From: a virus
DNA length: 53,827 nt
IMG/VR virus record: IMGVR_UViG_3300035698_011686
Span: 1 to 53,827 of that record
Reading direction: 5' to 3' (one strand)
Shown: in pieces, positions 51,408 through 53,827 of the stretch
Layout: each line of letters opens with the position of its first letter
Numbering within the stretch: the stretch's first letter is position 1
The notes under the pieces: generated by a model
The model's database searches: none
Told to the model about the DNA's origin: nothing
Seen by the model: only the letters and a program-made list of their open reading frames with translations
Position numbers and translations under genes: made by a program

Positions 51408-51587
51408 ATGGATATTTCGGAAGAAGCCAAGGCATTTGAAGAGAAACACGGATCTGAAGAGTTTGGGAAGGTTGTCATGTCCAATCTTAATAGGTTGCTG
51501 GTTCAGAAAGGCATATTAACAGAAGATGAGTTGAAGGTGGGCTTGGTTGAAACAATGCGTTGGTTTGAAGAGGGAGGGGTTGCATGA
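51408..51587 (+). CDS. Small acidic helical protein
   Basis: 59 residues, starting one base after the previous stop, with CCAGGAGAATAGA upstream. MDISEEAKAFEEKHGSEEFG, then NRLLVQKGILTEDELKVGLVETMRWFEE. The stop overlaps the NADAR start as ATGA, so the two are translated together. Confidence 0.65.
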   Translation: MDISEEAKAFEEKHGSEEFGKVVMSNLNRLLVQKGILTEDELKVGLVETMRWFEEGGVA

Positions 51588-52021
51588 ATTTAGACGAAAT
51601 ATCTTCATTCGATGGGGAGCATGAATTCCTGAGTAACTTCTATCTATCTAATGTAGATCTTGATGGAGTGACTTATCCAACAGTGGAGCATGCCTTTCAA
51701 GCAGCCAAGACCGCCAAGCCAGAAGAACGATCAGCGATTTTGGCAGCACCAACTCCATGGAAATCCAAAAGGTTGGGAAGAAAGGCTACTCTGAGGCCAG
51801 ATTGGGAATCTGTAAAGATAGGAATTATGACGGATTTGGTGGCGCAGAAATTTCGAGATCCGAAGTTGGCTGAATTACTTAGGGCGACCAAAAATGTAAA
51901 ATTGATTGAAGGTAATAATTGGGGAGACACATTTTGGGGTGTCTCTAGAGATGTTGGACAGAATCACCTTGGACAAATATTGATGAAGGTAAGATCTGAA
52001 TTAGACGATAGCCAGGGATAA
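51584..52021 (+). CDS. NADAR-family (YbiA-like) protein
   Basis: 145 residues, the family's normal length. Landmarks: HEFLSNFY (13-20), VTYPTVEHAFQAAK (29-42), APTPWKSKRLGR (55-66), NNWGDTFWGV (111-120) and NHLGQILMKVR (127-137). NADAR proteins process N-glycosidic bonds of ADP-ribose-related and riboflavin-pathway molecules; some remove ADP-ribose from DNA guanine and act as antitoxins to DarT-type toxins. In a phage this could neutralise an ADP-ribosylating defence. Coupled to the small acidic gene before it. Confidence 0.88.
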   Translation: MNLDEISSFDGEHEFLSNFYLSNVDLDGVTYPTVEHAFQAAKTAKPEERSAILAAPTPWKSKRLGRKATLRPDWESVKIGIMTDLVAQKFRDPKLAELLRATKNVKLIEGNNWGDTFWGVSRDVGQNHLGQILMKVRSELDDSQG

Positions 52022-52024
52022 TAA

Positions 52025-52456
52025 ATGTATATTTATGTGCTGATTTTTGTGTTAATATGCATAATTCCAATATCTAACAGGATGATTCGTAGGTTTGAAA
52101 GAAATGGGTCATTAAAAGAATCACTGCCAAAAGGCGTTGCTGGCGAATTTTATAATATATTTCTAAGACAAATCGCAAAGAAGTGTAGGTTGGATATATG
52201 GGGATTGGTGGGCGAATATCGATTGCGTCTTTGGGAGCGGCCTTTTGATTTTAATTATGGTGTTGGAATGTTTAAGCGCGATAATACTACTGTCGCTGTT
52301 TATGTATTAGAAAATAATTTGCACATCTATCTTAATGGACACGACTATCTACACTTAGTGGGTGTTTATGATCTTGGCAATCCTGAGAATGATCAAGACA
52401 GAATATCTAAAGATATAACTGACAATTTGTGTAAGGAAAAATTTGAGAGAATATAA
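52025..52456 (+). CDS. Hypothetical protein with N-terminal membrane helix
   Basis: 143 residues. Residues 2-19 (YIYVLIFVLICIIPISN) form one hydrophobic helix, followed by a soluble beta-rich domain (YRLRLWERPFDF, TTVAVYVLENNLHIYLNGH). Probably membrane anchored. Not recognised. Starts 3 bases after the NADAR gene. Confidence 0.6.
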   Translation: MYIYVLIFVLICIIPISNRMIRRFERNGSLKESLPKGVAGEFYNIFLRQIAKKCRLDIWGLVGEYRLRLWERPFDFNYGVGMFKRDNTTVAVYVLENNLHIYLNGHDYLHLVGVYDLGNPENDQDRISKDITDNLCKEKFERI

Positions 52457-52730
52457 ATATAAGGTTATCCATTTTAACGGACACATACCACAAGAATGGA
52501 GGTTGTATCAATCTGACGAGTGTGGGTTTTGGTTTGAAATAGCGAACAGAATAGAGAACCAAAAATGGCAAAAATGTTTTAATAAAGCTTCAGATTTTTT
52601 CCAATCAAGATTGTCGGGATTGTCAGATCATGTATGGGGAACCAAAATTTCAGAAGAAGAGGCTGCGAAAATAATTGATCCCAACAGTTCCTTGATTGGG
52701 GCTGTTGGTGTTAGAGATCTTGACATATGA
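52443..52730 (+). CDS. Hypothetical protein
   Basis: 95 residues. Start TTG 52443 overlaps the previous gene's end; no strong ribosome site. Contains HFNGHIPQEWRLYQSDECGFWFEIANRIENQKW and a C-terminal GAVGVRDLDI. Its end overlaps the next start as ATGA. Not recognised. Confidence 0.55.
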   Translation: MREYKYKVIHFNGHIPQEWRLYQSDECGFWFEIANRIENQKWQKCFNKASDFFQSRLSGLSDHVWGTKISEEEAAKIIDPNSSLIGAVGVRDLDI

Positions 52731-53053
52731 GAGAAATATTTGAAGATCTTATTAAAAAGATTAAAAGAACGAGGTGCGTCGTTGATTATGTTGAATCCGA
52801 GGATTTCTTCGGAATAGAAATTTTTCGAAGAAACGAAGATAGAATCACCGGAAAATTCATAGGAAAATGCGGATTTGCAGGTGATCGTCTGAAAATGGTC
52901 TCATGGGCCAAATCACGTAGAAATAGAAGTCTTTGTGAGCCAGGTGATCCAATAAAAATAATCACAAAATTCATTAAGAAGGAAGTGTTAAATAAACATG
53001 AACTTAGAATATGGACTTATTTTGATATGATTGATGGCAGACATGAAAAATAA
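52727..53053 (+). CDS. Hypothetical protein
   Basis: 108 residues, ATGA-coupled to the previous gene. Contains DFFGIEIFRRNEDRITGKFIGKCGFAGDRL and NKHELRIWTYFDMIDGRHEK. Not recognised. Its end overlaps the next gene. Confidence 0.55.
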   Translation: MREIFEDLIKKIKRTRCVVDYVESEDFFGIEIFRRNEDRITGKFIGKCGFAGDRLKMVSWAKSRRNRSLCEPGDPIKIITKFIKKEVLNKHELRIWTYFDMIDGRHEK

Positions 53054-53501
53054 AAAAGAAATTACATCCCTATCACAGGTTCTCGCAGACCGAATTGCTG
53101 ATAGATTGAATAAATTGTCGCCCATAGTTGAGGATGGAGGACTCCCAGACAAATACAATATAAGATTTTCTAGTTGTAATTTAAGTGTCATTATTACTAT
53201 AGACGACAACCGTGTAATAATTGATATAATGGAAATTAAACACAACGAGAATAAAGAGTTTTTGCCCACAACAAATGGTTTGATCTGTTTTACGTCTTTA
53301 TATAAAGTCAATGTGTCTTTCGATCCTGAGGCCTTTATTGATGAAATTAAATCGGTTGTCGAGCGAAGTATTGCTTTTCATAATGATATAAATAGACACA
53401 AAACCTCACTGGCAAAATATGGTGGCATGCAATTGCTTGATGATCAGCACAAATCTGGCGAGAAACGAACTAGATATAAGAGAAAAAAGAAAAAGGCATG
53501 A
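53034..53501 (+). CDS. Hypothetical protein with basic C-terminus
   Basis: 155 residues from ATG 53034 (a TTG at 53031 and an ATG at 53043 are alternatives; none has a clear site). Mixed alpha/beta (LADRIADRLNKLSPIVEDGG, LSVIITIDDNRVIIDIMEI), then a Lys/Arg-rich tail (RTRYKRKKKKA). Not recognised. Confidence 0.55.
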   Translation: MADMKNKKEITSLSQVLADRIADRLNKLSPIVEDGGLPDKYNIRFSSCNLSVIITIDDNRVIIDIMEIKHNENKEFLPTTNGLICFTSLYKVNVSFDPEAFIDEIKSVVERSIAFHNDINRHKTSLAKYGGMQLLDDQHKSGEKRTRYKRKKKKA

Positions 53502-53508
53502 TAGGAGA

Positions 53509-53827
53509 TTAAGATACACTATTTGCGAATGCTATTGCGGTTTTCTTTGGGTCTTTTATTTTGATCTTTTTATCTGTATTGGGAAGATTACCTTTTTTAG
53601 ACACATCTCCCTTTTTAAAACCATAAATTGCTCGATGGCTCCATCCGTACCATTTACCATCTTTTTCGCAAAATCCGATTGAGCATACTTTGTCGTCTGG
53701 GTGCGCGGGCTCTGGAGCTATACCGCGTTTGTCGACAAGGTGCTTGGCATCTTCTTCAGATCCAATATAATGCCCATCTTTGGTGTAGGCCGACATCATT
53801 TCGAATGGTTTATCTTCAGGATTCTGA
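53509..53827 (-). CDS. Conserved phage protein with a WYGWSHRAIYGF motif, 5' end cut by the window
   Basis: The frame stays open to the right edge (QNPEDKPFEMMSAYTKDGHYIG), and the ATG at 53799 has no ribosome site, so the true start probably lies outside. Motifs EDAKHLVDKRGI, VCSIGFCEKDGKWYGWSHRAIYGFKKGD occur in many phage proteins of unknown function. It converges with the 53034-53501 gene. Confidence 0.6.
   Translation of the reverse strand, partial: QNPEDKPFEMMSAYTKDGHYIGSEEDAKHLVDKRGIAPEPAHPDDKVCSIGFCEKDGKWYGWSHRAIYGFKKGDVSKKGNLPNTDKKIKIKDPKKTAIAFANSVS

Overview
This window is part of the genome of a contractile-tailed bacteriophage with a T4-like virion. The evidence is direct: a T4-type baseplate set (gp25, gp53, gp6-like and spike proteins), a tape measure, a tail sheath, two tail-tube paralogues, a gp21-type prohead protease, a coiled-coil scaffold and a gp23-type major capsid protein lie in one AT-rich, tightly packed, mostly + strand block. 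Many genes overlap as ATGA, GTGA or TAATG, and most have AGGAG-type ribosome binding sites. No portal, terminase, DNA polymerase or endolysin was recognised, so the genome extends well beyond both ends. The host cannot be named from the sequence. The amount of accessory DNA suggests a large-genome phage, which is an inference.

Layout. 1-2461: end of a fibre-like protein and a repeat-bearing companion. 2498-9704: a nucleotide and replication block with a deoxyribosyltransferase-like protein, a DeoC-like protein, a dCMP deaminase, a PurA/PurZ-family synthetase whose catalytic Asp is replaced by Ser, a metallo-beta-lactamase-fold hydrolase and a TOPRIM protein. A LAGLIDADG endonuclease gene (minus strand) and a decayed gene interrupt it. 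9670-10722: three small minus-strand genes. 10735-22399: baseplate, hub and tape-measure operon. 22400-23206: a minus-strand NYN-domain protein. 23301-30311: neck, connector and holin region in short transcription units. 30368-36876: sheath, tube pair, and a tail-assembly gene whose second half is reachable only by a ribosomal frameshift. 37489-38463: a minus-strand malectin-like protein. 38566-47150: prohead core, protease, scaffold and capsid. 47464-49224: a LAGLIDADG endonuclease fused to a DNA methyltransferase, preceded by an array of palindromes. 49423-53827: small accessory genes, including a NADAR-family protein.

Regulation. In the structural region several units are separated by a hairpin terminator followed by an A-rich box, (T/G)CAAA(A/T)ATA, mostly 34-44 bases before the next start codon. 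This box is a candidate late promoter. The endonuclease-methyltransferase gene lacks it and instead has five copies of a site related to GATACCATATGGTATC.

Most notable: the Asp-to-Ser PurZ-like enzyme beside other deoxynucleotide genes (possible 2-aminoadenine DNA); the endonuclease-methyltransferase fusion with its operator-like array; the +1/-2 frameshift in the tail chaperone gene; the recurrent late-promoter box; a small beta-hairpin motif (GDKI motif) repeated across four head and neck proteins; a malectin-like sugar-binding domain; and a NADAR protein.
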